From NCBI RefSeq assembly GCF_009901565.1, contig NZ_WXEW01000008.1:372001-436000 (forward strand): a DNA stretch of 64,000 nucleotides, given 5' to 3'. The first letter of the stretch is position 1. Each line of letters begins with the position of its first letter. The translations under genes were made by a program, and so were the position numbers. The notes below the pieces were generated by a model. The model did no database searches and was not told the origin of the DNA. It saw nothing but the letters and a program-made list of their open reading frames with translations. This document shows positions 8,549-17,694 of this stretch, one piece after another. The stretch comes from Herbidospora solisilvae (lineage in GTDB: Bacteria; Actinomycetota; Actinomycetes; Streptosporangiales; Streptosporangiaceae).

Positions 8549-9372
8549 GTGCTTTTCACCGTTCCGCTCACGCCCGCGGCGGCCCACGCCGAACCGGCCA
8601 CTCTGACCTGGTCGGTGCAGCCCGCGAACGCGGCGGGTCCGGACGGCCGCCGCTGGATCGAGCTCTCCCTCGACCCCGTCAGACCGTGACCGAGCACCTG
8701 GCGGTGCGGAACTTCAGCGACGGCGAGGCGGTCTTCGCCCTCAAGGCGGCCGACGGCTACCTGACCGACAAGGGCCGGTTCAACATGCTCCGGTCCGACC
8801 AGGCCTCCACGGACGGCGGCACCTGGATCGACGTCCAGAAGGAGGTGAAGGTCGCGGCCAACGCGACCACGGTCGTGCCGTTCACCATCACCGCGCCGAA
8901 GGACGCCGCCCCCGGCGACCACCCGGCCGGCGTCGCCGCCACGGTCACCAGCGCCGGCGGCACGGTCGCCGTGGAGAGCCGGGTCGGCTTCCGCGTCATG
9001 ATGCGCGCCACCGGCACGGTCCGGGCGCAGGTGGCGGTCACCGGCCTGACGGCCACTTATGAGCAGCCGTGGAACCCCTTCTCCTCCGGCGTGGGCAACG
9101 TCGCGGAGATCTTCCCCGGCGACAGCCGGACCGTGGCGACCAGGATCGGCGGCGTCTGGGCCCTGGGCCCCATGTCGGCGAACGTCACCGTGACCCCCTC
9201 GGTCGAGGGCGGCACCCCCATGAGCGCCGACGTGACGCTCTGGACCGTCCCGTAGCCGCAACTGGCCCTGATCGTGCTGGTCGCGGCGCTCTCCCTCGGC
9301 TACCGGGCGATCATGCAGCGCCGTCGCAGGCGCCTGGACGACCTGCTGGCCCGCGCCGAGGCCCTGAGCTAG
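8549..9372 (+). pseudogene. Broken secreted membrane-anchored protein (DUF916/WxL-like)
   Basis: The end of a signal peptide (VLFTVPLTPAAAHA, then EPATLTWSVQP) begins at 8549 without a start codon. The frame reads GPDGRRWIELSLDP and then breaks near 8678, where one G appears lost; QTVTEHLAVRNFSDGEAVF continues in the next frame. A TAG at 9253 interrupts VTLWTVP, where the family normally has Trp (TGG to TAG). PQLALIVLVAALSLGYRAIM, a membrane helix and an Arg-rich tail follow to TAG 9370. The Ig-like middle resembles DUF916/WxL surface proteins of actinobacteria. The start loss, frameshift and nonsense codon make it non-functional. Confidence 0.8.
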
Positions 9373-10763
9373 ACCTCGCTCATGACGGCCGTGCGCGCGG
9401 TGGGCAACGCCACGTGCACGGTCGTCCCGTTGCCGGGGGCCGAGGTGATCCAGCAGCGCCCGCCGTGCGCGTCGGTGATGGCCTTCACGATGGCCAGCCC
9501 GAGGCCCGCCCCGCCGGTGGCGCGTTCCGACGAGCCCCGGGTGAACCGGTCGAACGCGCGGGCGACCTGCTCGGCGGGCATGCCCGGGCCCTGGTCGGTG
9601 ATCTCCAGGAGCACCCGGGCGTCGTCCTGCGCCAGGTGGATGAGCGCGGGGGTGCCTTCGGGGGTGTGCGCGCGTACGTTGGCCAGCAGGTTAACCATGA
9701 TCTGCCGGACCCTGGCCTCGTCGACCACCGCGACCAGCGAGTCGGGGGCGTCGACGACGAGAGGGGCGCCGGGGTTCAGCGCGCCCGCGTCGGCGGCGGC
9801 CTCCCTGACCACCTCGGCCAGGTCGGTGGCGGCCAGGCTGAGGGTCGCGCCCTTGTCGAGGCGGGCCAGCTCCAGCATCTCGGTGACCAGGTTGCCCATG
9901 CGGGTGGCCTCGTCCTCGATGCGGCCCATGATCTTGGGCAGTTCCTCGGGCGGGATCGCGCCGGCGCGGTAGAGCTCGGCGTAGCCGCGTACCGTCGACA
10001 GCGGCGTGCGCAGCTCGTGGGAGGCGTCCGCGGCGAAGCGGCGGACCCGCTCCTCGGAGGTCCAGCGGTCGCGGAACGCCTCGGAGATGCGGTCGAGCAT
10101 CAGGTTGATGGCGCTGCCCAGCCGCCCGACCTCGGTGGCGCCCTCGGGCATCCGGGCCGACAGGTCGCCGCCCTGGGCGATCCGCAGGGCCGTGCGCGAC
10201 ATCCGGTCGAGCGGCGACAGGCCCGACACGATCAGCAGCCGCCCGCCCAGGGCCAGCAGCGCGATCAGCAGCCCGCCCGTGACCAGCTCGGCCAGCAGCA
10301 GGTGGCGGACCGGGTCGCCGACGACGTCGAACGGCACCGCCACGACCACGATGCTGGTTCCGGTACGGTCCTTCGCCGCGCTCGCGAGCAGGTCGTCACC
10401 CAGCCGGAAGGTGCGTCCGGCGGCGGCGTGCCCGCCCAGCCGGTCGGCGCCGAGGTCGGAGAGCATTCCCGGCACCTTCGACGACTGCGGGAAGTCGCCG
10501 TTGACCAGCGCGGGCCGCCCGCTCTCCAGGTTGACCTGCGCGACCGCGAACGGCGAACCGGCGAGCGCCTGGGTGACCGACTCCACGGCGTCGACCCGCC
10601 GGGTGGCGGTCGCCGTGGCCGCCAGCAACTGGCTCTCCAGCCGGCTGGTCAGGTGCTGTTCCAGCACCACCGCGCTCGTGACCGACAGGACGACCAGCAG
10701 GATCGTGCTCACCACGAGCAGCCCGGCCAGCAGCCGGGAGCGGAGCGACATCGTCAACGCCAT
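9369..10763 (-). CDS. Two-component sensor histidine kinase
   Basis: This 464-residue membrane sensor kinase pairs with the response regulator upstream. Membrane helices lie at about 9-33 and 155-180, with an extracytoplasmic sensor of about 120 residues between them. A HAMP linker (about 180-230) follows, then the phosphoacceptor His249 (FAADASHELRTPLS) and an ATPase domain with NLLANVRAHTPEG, DQGPGMP and GGAGLGLAIV. ATG 10763 lies 18 bp after the regulator stop; ATG 10751 is an alternative. The gene ends inside the CTAG that also ends the broken surface gene on the other strand. The signal is unknown. Confidence 0.93.
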   Translation of the reverse strand: MALTMSLRSRLLAGLLVVSTILLVVLSVTSAVVLEQHLTSRLESQLLAATATATRRVDAVESVTQALAGSPFAVAQVNLESGRPALVNGDFPQSSKVPGMLSDLGADRLGGHAAAGRTFRLGDDLLASAAKDRTGTSIVVVAVPFDVVGDPVRHLLLAELVTGGLLIALLALGGRLLIVSGLSPLDRMSRTALRIAQGGDLSARMPEGATEVGRLGSAINLMLDRISEAFRDRWTSEERVRRFAADASHELRTPLSTVRGYAELYRAGAIPPEELPKIMGRIEDEATRMGNLVTEMLELARLDKGATLSLAATDLAEVVREAAADAGALNPGAPLVVDAPDSLVAVVDEARVRQIMVNLLANVRAHTPEGTPALIHLAQDDARVLLEITDQGPGMPAEQVARAFDRFTRGSSERATGGAGLGLAIVKAITDAHGGRCWITSAPGNGTTVHVALPTARTAVMSEV

Positions 10764-10781
10764 TTCGTCTGGCCCCGATCG

Positions 10782-11468
10782 TCAGGGCCGCAGAGCGTAT
10801 CCCACGCCACGTTGCGTGTGGATCAGAGGTGGTCCGAGCGGGTCCAGCTTCCGCCGCAGATAGGAGATGTAGGTCTCCAGCACCTGCGACGAACCGCCGT
10901 ACCCCCAGACCTGGTCGAGCAGTTGCCGTTTGGTCAGCACCAGCCCGGGATGTTCCATCAGGAAGGCGAGCAGCCGGAACTCGGTCGGCGACAACTCCAC
11001 CCTGACCCCGCCGCGGCGCACCTCCCACCGGGCCTCGTCGAGTTCGAGATCGGCGACCCGCAGCACGTCACGGCTGGGGCGCTCCGCGACGTCGGGCACG
11101 GTCGTCCGGCGCAGCACCGCCCGCACCCGCGCGACCAGCGCCTCCACCGAGAAGGGTTTGGTGACGTAGTCGTCGCCTCCCATGGTGAGCCCGCGAACGG
11201 TGTCGGAGACGGTGTCGCGCGCGGTCAGGAAGATGACGGGGGTGGTCGCGCCCTCGGCCCTGACCCGGCGGCAGATCTCGAACCCGTCGATGTCGGGGAG
11301 CATCACGTCGAGCACGATGAGGTCGGGCCTGCGGTCGGCGAACTCGCGAAGCGCGTCGCGCCCGTTGGGCACCGCTTTGACGGTGAACCCGTGGAAGCGG
11401 AGGGCCACCTCGATGATGTCGCGGATGTTCGGGTCGTCTTCGACGACGAGGATCCTGGTCTCACTCAT
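10782..11468 (-). CDS. OmpR/PhoB-family response regulator
   Basis: The protein is 228 residues. The receiver domain has the acidic pocket (VVEDD), phosphoacceptor Asp54 (DLIVLDVMLPDIDGF) and conserved Lys in YVTKPF. The C-terminal winged helix (about 130-228) has VELSPTEFRLLAFLMEHPG and YISYLRRKLD to GVGYALRP. It is phosphorylated by the kinase encoded 18 bp downstream and should control transcription of unknown targets. Domain order and length (about 230) are standard for the family. Confidence 0.94.
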   Translation of the reverse strand: MSETRILVVEDDPNIRDIIEVALRFHGFTVKAVPNGRDALREFADRRPDLIVLDVMLPDIDGFEICRRVRAEGATTPVIFLTARDTVSDTVRGLTMGGDDYVTKPFSVEALVARVRAVLRRTTVPDVAERPSRDVLRVADLELDEARWEVRRGGVRVELSPTEFRLLAFLMEHPGLVLTKRQLLDQVWGYGGSSQVLETYISYLRRKLDPLGPPLIHTQRGVGYALRP

Positions 11469-11541
11469 GGCGAGCTCAAGTATGGTGCTTTTCTCCCACT
11501 AAAAGCCCCATATCGGTCACATCGTGGCGTCTCATGCGCCA

Positions 11542-11583
11542 CACCTTCTCCTCCGCGTCTGTGGCGCCTGGAGGAGAAGGGTG
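11542..11583 (-). terminator. Long inverted repeat between methyltransferase and response-regulator genes
   Basis: CACCTTCTCCTCC and GGAGGAGAAGGGTG flank a loop of about 15 nt, giving a 13-bp stem with one bulged base. It lies just past the end of the minus-strand methyltransferase gene, ahead of the regulator, so it probably terminates or attenuates the first transcript. There is no T-run on the minus strand, so a classic intrinsic terminator is not certain. Confidence 0.5.
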
Positions 11584-11596
11584 AGAAAAGCCTGAG

Positions 11597-12325
11597 TTAT
11601 TTCACCGTCGCGACGCAGAAGACGGTCTGGCCGAACGGCGGGGTGATGAACCGCTCGATGAACCGCGTGGCCGGCACGACCGTCCGGTCGTAGATCTTGA
11701 CCAGGCGCGGGTCGGGATAGCCGACGCCGCCCCGGCGCACGGCCGCCCACCAGGCGATGCCGCCCAGGAAGTTGATCGGCTTCAGCGTGTGGATGCCGAG
11801 CCCGGCTTCGCGCACCGTCGCGCCGAGCGTCTTGGGGGTGTAACGGGTGACGTGCCCGACCTTCTTGTCGAAGTCGCCGTAGAGCTGCATGTAACCGGGC
11901 ACCCAAATGATGATCTTGCCGCCGGGCTGGGTGACGCGGGCCAGCGAACGCAGCGCCTCGACGTCCTCCTCGATGTGCTCCAGCACATTCATCAGCACGA
12001 CCGTGTCGACCTTCTCCTCAAGCGGGATGTCGGTCGGCAACCCGAACTGCAGCACGCCCACGTCGGGGTTGTCGGCGAACCGCTTCTCCAGCTGCTCGAC
12101 GCAGTAGGGGTCGAAGTCGCTCGTCACCAGACGGTCGAGCCGCGGCAGGAACTGCTCGGCGAAGTGACCGAGACCGGAACCGATCTCCAGCATCGACCGG
12201 CCGACGTGCGGGGCAACCATGTCGAACTCGTATTGCCGGTAGTTGCGCGCCTCGTCGCCGCCCAGATGGTTCTCCAGGGCTTCGTCTCCGGCCGCGGGCT
12301 GTACTACACGGTCGTACCCAGACAT
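11597..12325 (-). CDS. SAM-dependent class I methyltransferase
   Basis: This 242-residue protein has a Rossmann methyltransferase core: SAM motif I MLEIGSGLGHFAEQF (about 45-60), the acidic end of strand 2 in TSDFDPYCVEQL, motif VVLMNVLEHIEED, and the GGKIIIWVPGYMQLYG loop. This pattern is that of Methyltransf_11/UbiE-like enzymes that act on small molecules or lipid/sugar intermediates. The substrate cannot be told. It is divergent from the STAND ATPase cassette across about 100 bp, which must hold promoters for both directions. Confidence 0.88.
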   Translation of the reverse strand: MSGYDRVVQPAAGDEALENHLGGDEARNYRQYEFDMVAPHVGRSMLEIGSGLGHFAEQFLPRLDRLVTSDFDPYCVEQLEKRFADNPDVGVLQFGLPTDIPLEEKVDTVVLMNVLEHIEEDVEALRSLARVTQPGGKIIIWVPGYMQLYGDFDKKVGHVTRYTPKTLGATVREAGLGIHTLKPINFLGGIAWWAAVRRGGVGYPDPRLVKIYDRTVVPATRFIERFITPPFGQTVFCVATVK

Positions 12326-12427
12326 GGCTCCTCATTCGTCGGTGGCGGTCCGAGCGAGTCTAGTGCCCAGGAGAATGACGCTGATTCTCTTCTGCGGCAT
12401 CTCCCACTACAGAGTTACGATTCGTTA

Positions 12428-14395
12428 ATGCGTGCCGAGGTGACCAGTTTCATCGGCCGGGAGCCGGAGATCACCGAGATCGCGCGTCTGCTCGAGGTCT
12501 CCCGCCTGGTGACGCTCACCGGTGTGGGGGGCGTCGGCAAGTCCCGGCTGGCGAGCCGGGTCGCCGCCGTGGCGCAGGCCGGTTTCCCCGGCGGGGTGTT
12601 CGTCGCCGACCTCGCCAAGGTCGGCGAGCCCGATCTGCTCGCCGTCGCCGTCGCCGACGCGATGCGGCTGACCGATCGCACCGCCCGCCCGGCCGACGAG
12701 GTGCTGACCGCCCATCTGGCCGACCGCCGCGCGCTGCTGGTGCTCGACGGCGCCGACCGGCTCGTCGACGCGTGCGCCAAGCTGGCCGAGCTGCTGCTGC
12801 GCGGCGCTCCCGGGTTGCGGGTGCTGGTCACCAGCAGGCAGCCGCTCGACGTGGCCGGGGAGCACCTGTTCGCGGTGGCGCCGATGAACCGTACCGAGGC
12901 GCTCGAACTGCTGGCCGACCGGGCGGGGCGGGTGGTCGCCGACGACGCCGGGTTGTGCGACCGGCTCGACGGGATCCCGCTGGCGATCGAGCTGGCCGCC
13001 GTGCGGCTCGCCGAGTTCCCGGTCGAGGAACTGGTGCGCCGGCTCGACGACCGGTTCCGGCTGCTCGACGGGCTGCGCGCGGCGATCGGGTTGAGCCACG
13101 AGTTGTGCTCCCCGGCCGAACGCCTGTTGTGGGCGCGCCTGTCGGTGTTCGCCGGGTCGTTCGGGCTGGCCGCCGCCGAGGAGGTGTGCGCCGACCGCAC
13201 CCTCCCCGCCCACGCGCTGCTCGGGCTGATCAGCGGTCTGGTCGACCGGTCGATCGTGGTGCGCGCCGGCGGGCAGTACCGGCTGCTCGACACCGTGCGC
13301 GACTACGGCGAGGAGTGGCTGCACCGGCTGGGCCCCGACGAGACCGACCGGTTGCGGCGCAAGCACAAGAACCACTACCTGCGGCTGGCCCGGCGCGGCG
13401 AGTCGCAGTGGTTCGGGCCCGGCCAGCAGAAGATCTACGCCCGCACCCACGCCGAGCACGGCAACTTCCGGGCCGCCCTGGAGTTCTGCGTCTCCACCCC
13501 GGGCGAGGAGCGCGACGGCCTCGACCTGGCCGCCACCCTGTGGTTCTACTGGGTCTGCTGCGGCCATCTCGGCGAGGGCCGTCACTGGCTGGAGCAGGTG
13601 CTCGACTCCGATCCTTCGCCCACGCCCGAGCGGGCCAAGGCGTTGTGGGTGGCCGGGTATGTCGCGATCATGATGGGCGACACCGCCAGGGCCACGGCGT
13701 TGCTGGCCGAGTGCCGCGAGCGCGGCGACGACCGGTCGCGGGCCCGCGCGGTGCAGCGGCTGGGCGCGCTGGCGATGCTGGCCGACGAGCTCGACCGGGC
13801 GATCCCGCTGCTGCTCCACGCGCTGGCCGAATACGAGGACATGGGGCTGCTCGACACCCACGTGCTGATGGGCAAGATCGAGCTGGCCATGGCCCAGGCG
13901 TTCACCGGCCGGCTCGAACCGGCCGGGGTGATCTGCCGCGACGTGCGGCGGCTCTGCGAAGACCACGGCGAGAGGTGGGTGCTCGCCTACGTCTGTTACG
14001 TGGAGGCCTATCTCGCGTGGGGGTCGGGCGACCACGCCGGGGCCGAGCGGCTGGTGCGCGAGTCGCTGACGTACAGCAGGGTCTTCAACGATCTGATCGG
14101 CACGGTGCTCGACGTCGAACTGCTCGCGCTGGTGCTGGTCGGCACCGGCGACGCCGCCGGCGGCGCGCTGCTGCAGGGCGCGGCGGCGGTCGTCTGGGAG
14201 TCGGTCGGTTCTCCTCTGTACGGCTCCCGCCACTTCACCGCCGCCCACGAGGAATGCGCCAGAAAGGCGGCACTCGAACTGGGTGAAGAGGCCTACCAGA
14301 CGGCGCTGGCGCGCGGCCGGAGAATGGGACTCGACCGCGCATTAGAAATTTCCACCCGAGGTAGAGAATTATCCACCTCCGCCCCTCAAACGTGA
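12428..14395 (+). CDS. STAND/NB-ARC ATPase without a DNA-binding domain (first copy)
   Basis: From ATG 12428 the product is 655 residues. AEVTSFIGREPEI is the standard entry of AfsR/LuxR-type NB-ARC regulators, which decided this start; the frame is open further upstream. Walker A is GVGGVGKS (32-39), Walker B is ALLVLDGAD, the sensor is VLVTSRQPL, and IPLAIELAA is the GLPLA-type motif. A winged-helix segment (ERLLWARLSVFAGSFG) and helical TPR-like repeats fill the rest. The usual C-terminal LuxR helix-turn-helix is missing: the protein ends ELSTSAPQT. It probably senses a ligand and oligomerises with ATP. The next gene is a paralogue. Confidence 0.85.
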   Translation: MRAEVTSFIGREPEITEIARLLEVSRLVTLTGVGGVGKSRLASRVAAVAQAGFPGGVFVADLAKVGEPDLLAVAVADAMRLTDRTARPADEVLTAHLADRRALLVLDGADRLVDACAKLAELLLRGAPGLRVLVTSRQPLDVAGEHLFAVAPMNRTEALELLADRAGRVVADDAGLCDRLDGIPLAIELAAVRLAEFPVEELVRRLDDRFRLLDGLRAAIGLSHELCSPAERLLWARLSVFAGSFGLAAAEEVCADRTLPAHALLGLISGLVDRSIVVRAGGQYRLLDTVRDYGEEWLHRLGPDETDRLRRKHKNHYLRLARRGESQWFGPGQQKIYARTHAEHGNFRAALEFCVSTPGEERDGLDLAATLWFYWVCCGHLGEGRHWLEQVLDSDPSPTPERAKALWVAGYVAIMMGDTARATALLAECRERGDDRSRARAVQRLGALAMLADELDRAIPLLLHALAEYEDMGLLDTHVLMGKIELAMAQAFTGRLEPAGVICRDVRRLCEDHGERWVLAYVCYVEAYLAWGSGDHAGAERLVRESLTYSRVFNDLIGTVLDVELLALVLVGTGDAAGGALLQGAAAVVWESVGSPLYGSRHFTAAHEECARKAALELGEEAYQTALARGRRMGLDRALEISTRGRELSTSAPQT

Positions 14396-14419
14396 TTGCG
14401 CCGTGAAACCCTGACGGCC

Positions 14420-16450
14420 GTGAACCTTCCGGCGGAAACCAGTACCTTCGTCGGGCGAGACGCGGAGTTGTCCGAGGTCGGCCGACTGATCACCGAGTCG
14501 TCGGTGGTGACGCTCGCCGGTCCGGGCGGCGTGGGGAAGACGCGTCTGGCATTCCGCGTGGCGGCCCAACACGCCAGGGTTCACCTGGAGCCGGTCCGGG
14601 TGGCCGAATTGGCCGCCGAGCGCAACGGCGATCTGCTCGCCCACGCGGTCTCCGCTGCGCTCGGCCTTCCGGAACAGTCGGTCCGGCCCCAGGGCGAGGT
14701 GCTGGCCGCGCACCTCGCCGACAGCCGGCTGCTGATCCTGCTCGACACCGTCGAACACCTCGTCGGGCCCGCCCGCGCCCTGGTCGGCCAGGTGCTCGCG
14801 AAGGCGCCCGGCGTGCGTTTCCTGGTCACCAGCCGCCAGCCGCTCGGCCACCCGGCCGAACGTGTCTTCCGGGTCCGCCCGCTCGCCGAGACCGACGCCC
14901 TGCGCCTGTTCGCCGAACGCGCCGCCGCCGTCATGCCCGGCTTCACCTCCGACGAGGAGGTCGCCCAGCTCTGCCGGCGGATGGAGGGCCTGCCGCTGGC
15001 CATCGAACTGGCCGCCCGGCGGTTGCGCTCGATGACCCCCAAAGAGCTGGCCGACCGGCTCGACGACCGGTTCGCGCTGCTTTCGGGCCACCCGGGCCGC
15101 ACCGGTCGGCACGCCGCGCTGCGGACGTCGGTCGGCTGGAGCCACGAGTTGTGCACCCCCGACGAGCGGCTGCTCTGGGCCCGGTTGTCGGTGTTCGCCG
15201 GGTCGTTCGAGACCGAGGCCGCGCAGTACGTCTGCGGCGACGACCGGCTGCCCAACGTGCCCGGCACCCTGGCGAGGCTGGCCGACAAGTCGGTCGTCTG
15301 CGCCGTCGGCGAGCGCTTCCACATGCTGGAGACGGTCCGCGTCTACGGCCAGGAGTGGCTGCGCGAACTCGGCGAGGAGGAGCACATGATGCTCCGCCAC
15401 CGCGACCACTACGTCTCGCTGGCCCGCCGCGCCGAGGCCGACTGGTGCGGCCCCAACCAGGCGTCGTGGTCCGACTGGGCCCGCGGCGAGATGCCGAACC
15501 TGCGCCTGGCCCTCGACCGGTGCATCGCCAGCCCGATCGGCCTCGACCTGGTCGGCCGCCTGTGGTTCGTCTGGTACTGCCTGGGCCACGCCCGCGAGGG
15601 CCGCTACTACCTGGACCGGGCGTTGGAACGTAACACCTCCGACAGCCCCCAGCGCACCCGCGCCCTGTGGGCCGCCGCCTTCGTCGCCTTCGCCCAGGGC
15701 GACCACGACCAGATGTCCGTCCGCCTCACCCAGGCCCGCGAGGCCGCCCTGGCCCAGGAGGACCCGGCCGCCATCGGCCACGCCTGCACCGGCGCGGCGA
15801 GCCTGGCGCTCTTCCAGGGCGACTTCGACGCCGTACGCCTCCTCGCCGAGGAGGCCATCGACCACCTCGACCGGGTGGGCGGTCGTTTCGTCGCCCGCCT
15901 CTCGGCGATGGCGCTGCTCGCGCTGGCCCTGATCGGCCGGGGCGACCCCGACGAGGCGATCGCCGTCCTGGAGGCCCAGCGGGCCGCGTGCGAGGCGCTC
16001 GGCGAGGCGTGGTCGCGTTCGATGGGCGACCAGATCAGGGCTGCCGCCGAACTCGGCCGGGGCGACGCCGTCACCGCCGACCGCTACGCCCGCACCTCCC
16101 TGCGCACGATCTGGCGCCTGGGCGACGTGATGGGCAGCGCGATGGCCGTCGAACGCCTGGCCGCCTGCGCCGTCGCGATGGGCGACGCCGTCCGCGCCGC
16201 CCGCCTGCTCGGCGTGGGGGAGCGGTTGTGGGCGGAGTTCGGGCCGACCCACTTCGCCCCGCCCGGCTTCGTCGAGTCGCGCGGCCGCACCGACCGCCGC
16301 TCCCGCCGCGTCCTCGGCGAACACGAATACCTGGAGGCCTACGCCGAAGGCCGGCGCCTGTCCCTCGACGGCGGCGTCGGCTACGCCCTGGGCGGTCTTC
16401 CCAATTCTGAAGCGATGCGGTGGAATCATCCCGCCGATGAATGCCGATGA
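14420..16450 (+). CDS. STAND/NB-ARC ATPase without a DNA-binding domain (second copy)
   Basis: This 676-residue paralogue of the preceding ATPase is clearly related over its whole length. MNLPAETSTFVGRDAEL is the family N-terminus, so I used GTG 14420, although TTG 14396 is also in frame and neither has a strong ribosome site. Walker A is GPGGVGKT (34-41), Walker B is LLILLDTVEH, then FLVTSRQPL and LPLAIELAA. The winged-helix part (RLLWARLSVFAGSFE) and TPR-like helices follow. It ends without a LuxR helix-turn-helix, and its last 14 bp overlap the ECF sigma gene, which suggests coupled expression and a shared pathway. Confidence 0.85.
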   Translation: MNLPAETSTFVGRDAELSEVGRLITESSVVTLAGPGGVGKTRLAFRVAAQHARVHLEPVRVAELAAERNGDLLAHAVSAALGLPEQSVRPQGEVLAAHLADSRLLILLDTVEHLVGPARALVGQVLAKAPGVRFLVTSRQPLGHPAERVFRVRPLAETDALRLFAERAAAVMPGFTSDEEVAQLCRRMEGLPLAIELAARRLRSMTPKELADRLDDRFALLSGHPGRTGRHAALRTSVGWSHELCTPDERLLWARLSVFAGSFETEAAQYVCGDDRLPNVPGTLARLADKSVVCAVGERFHMLETVRVYGQEWLRELGEEEHMMLRHRDHYVSLARRAEADWCGPNQASWSDWARGEMPNLRLALDRCIASPIGLDLVGRLWFVWYCLGHAREGRYYLDRALERNTSDSPQRTRALWAAAFVAFAQGDHDQMSVRLTQAREAALAQEDPAAIGHACTGAASLALFQGDFDAVRLLAEEAIDHLDRVGGRFVARLSAMALLALALIGRGDPDEAIAVLEAQRAACEALGEAWSRSMGDQIRAAAELGRGDAVTADRYARTSLRTIWRLGDVMGSAMAVERLAACAVAMGDAVRAARLLGVGERLWAEFGPTHFAPPGFVESRGRTDRRSRRVLGEHEYLEAYAEGRRLSLDGGVGYALGGLPNSEAMRWNHPADECR

Positions 16451-17000
16451 CCCTCCCCCTCTGACCGACGACGAAGCGGTCGGCCGTTCGCTCGCCGGTG
16501 ACCTGACCGCCTACGAGGCGCTGGTCACCCGGTACACCGCGATCGCCCACCGCACGGCGTTCCTGCTCGGCGCGGGCGACGAGGCCGAGGACGTGGTCCA
16601 GGAGGCGTTCGTCAAGGCCTATCGTCATCTGAGGTCGTTCCGGCGCGACTCGGCCTTCCGGCCCTGGCTGCTGCGCATCGTGGCCAACGAGACCCACAAC
16701 GCCACCCGGTCCCGGGGACGCCGGGCCGACCTGTCGGTGCGCCTGGAGGCGGTGCGGGAACCGGGCGGCCCGGAAGATCCGCAGGACACGGCGGTGGCGG
16801 GCGACCGGTCGGCGCGGTTGCTCGCGGCGGTCCGGGCCCTGCCTGATCGGGAACGTGAAGCGGTGGTCTGCCGGTATTTCCTGCAGTTGTCCGAAGCGGA
16901 GACGGCCGAGGTCCTCGACTGCCCGATCGGGTCGGTGAAGAGCCGCACCCACCGGGGTCTGCGGCGGCTGAGGGAGGAGGTGGACCGTGAACTCCTCTGA
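16437..17000 (+). CDS. ECF-type RNA polymerase sigma factor
   Basis: This 187-residue sigma factor has only regions 2 and 4. Region 2 spans about 20-95 (YEALVTRYTAIAHRTAF, DEAEDVVQEAFVKAYRHL, WLLRIVANETHNATRSR). Region 4 spans about 125-180 (ALPDREREAVVCRYFLQLSEAETAEVLDCPIGSVKSRTHRGLRRL). It directs polymerase to an unknown regulon. The start overlaps the STAND ATPase by 14 bp and the end overlaps the membrane-protein gene by 14 bp, so all are probably one operon. Length is typical for the family. Confidence 0.93.
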   Translation: MNADDPPPLTDDEAVGRSLAGDLTAYEALVTRYTAIAHRTAFLLGAGDEAEDVVQEAFVKAYRHLRSFRRDSAFRPWLLRIVANETHNATRSRGRRADLSVRLEAVREPGGPEDPQDTAVAGDRSARLLAAVRALPDREREAVVCRYFLQLSEAETAEVLDCPIGSVKSRTHRGLRRLREEVDRELL

Positions 17001-17694
17001 CGACCCCCTCGAGGCCGAACTGCGCGCCCTGGGCGAGTCCCTCCACGTGCCGCCGCCGCCCGAGGCGATGGCCGGCCGCGTGCTGACCGCCCTCCGCGAG
17101 CCCGCGCCGAAGCGGCGTTTCACCACCAAGCGGCTGGTCGCCGTCGTGGCCGCCGTCCTGGTCGTGCTGGTCGCCGCCACCCCGCAGGGCCGCGCGGCGG
17201 TCGCCGGGGTGCTGCGGTTCGCCGGGGTCGAGATCGAGGTCGGCGGCTCCGCGCCCGTCCCGTCGGGCTCGCCCTCGCCGCTCCCGTCGGAGACCGGCGC
17301 CGCCCTGGCCGAGGCCCGGTCGGCGGTGGCCTTCCCGCTCGTCGTGCCGGCCGCGCTCGGCGAACCCGACCAGGTCAGGGTGGCCGACGGCGGTCAGGTC
17401 GTCAGCATGTACTGGGACGCGATCCGCCTCGACCAGTACGACGGGTCGCTGCGCGAGGTCTGGCACAAGGAACTCGGCGAACCGTTCCCGCAGCAGCTCT
17501 GGCTCGGCACCACCTCGGGGGTGTGGATCCCCCAGCAGCACGGCGTCGAATATCTGCCCGTGGGAGGCGGGGCGCCGGTCTCCCTGCGCCTGGCCGGCCC
17601 CACCCTCATCTGGCAGCACGGCCGCGTCGGACTCCGCCTCGAAGGCGTGCCGGACGTCGAGGAGGCCAAGAGGATCGCGGCGTCAGTTCGCTAG
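16987..17694 (+). CDS. Membrane protein, probable anti-sigma partner of the upstream ECF factor
   Basis: The product is 235 residues from a GTG inside the sigma gene. A short cytoplasmic N-terminus (DDPLEAELRALGESLHVPPPP) is followed by a Lys/Arg patch, one membrane helix (about 46-66) and an extracytoplasmic domain of about 165 residues. The zinc anti-sigma HxxxCxxC motif is absent. I infer an anti-sigma role from the overlap and topology, not from a recognised domain. The 3' end overlaps the convergent adenosine deaminase gene by 12 bp. Confidence 0.75.
   Translation: MNSSDDPLEAELRALGESLHVPPPPEAMAGRVLTALREPAPKRRFTTKRLVAVVAAVLVVLVAATPQGRAAVAGVLRFAGVEIEVGGSAPVPSGSPSPLPSETGAALAEARSAVAFPLVVPAALGEPDQVRVADGGQVVSMYWDAIRLDQYDGSLREVWHKELGEPFPQQLWLGTTSGVWIPQQHGVEYLPVGGGAPVSLRLAGPTLIWQHGRVGLRLEGVPDVEEAKRIAASVR

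Noticed and set aside
9069-11693. An 874-residue plus-strand open frame opposite the two-component system
   Set aside because: It covers the clear kinase and regulator genes in antisense; composition is Gln/Arg/Gly/Asp-rich without motifs.
11789-12427. Upstream extension of the first STAND ATPase frame
   Set aside because: It runs antisense through the methyltransferase gene; family homology starts at AEVTSFIGREPEI after ATG 12428.
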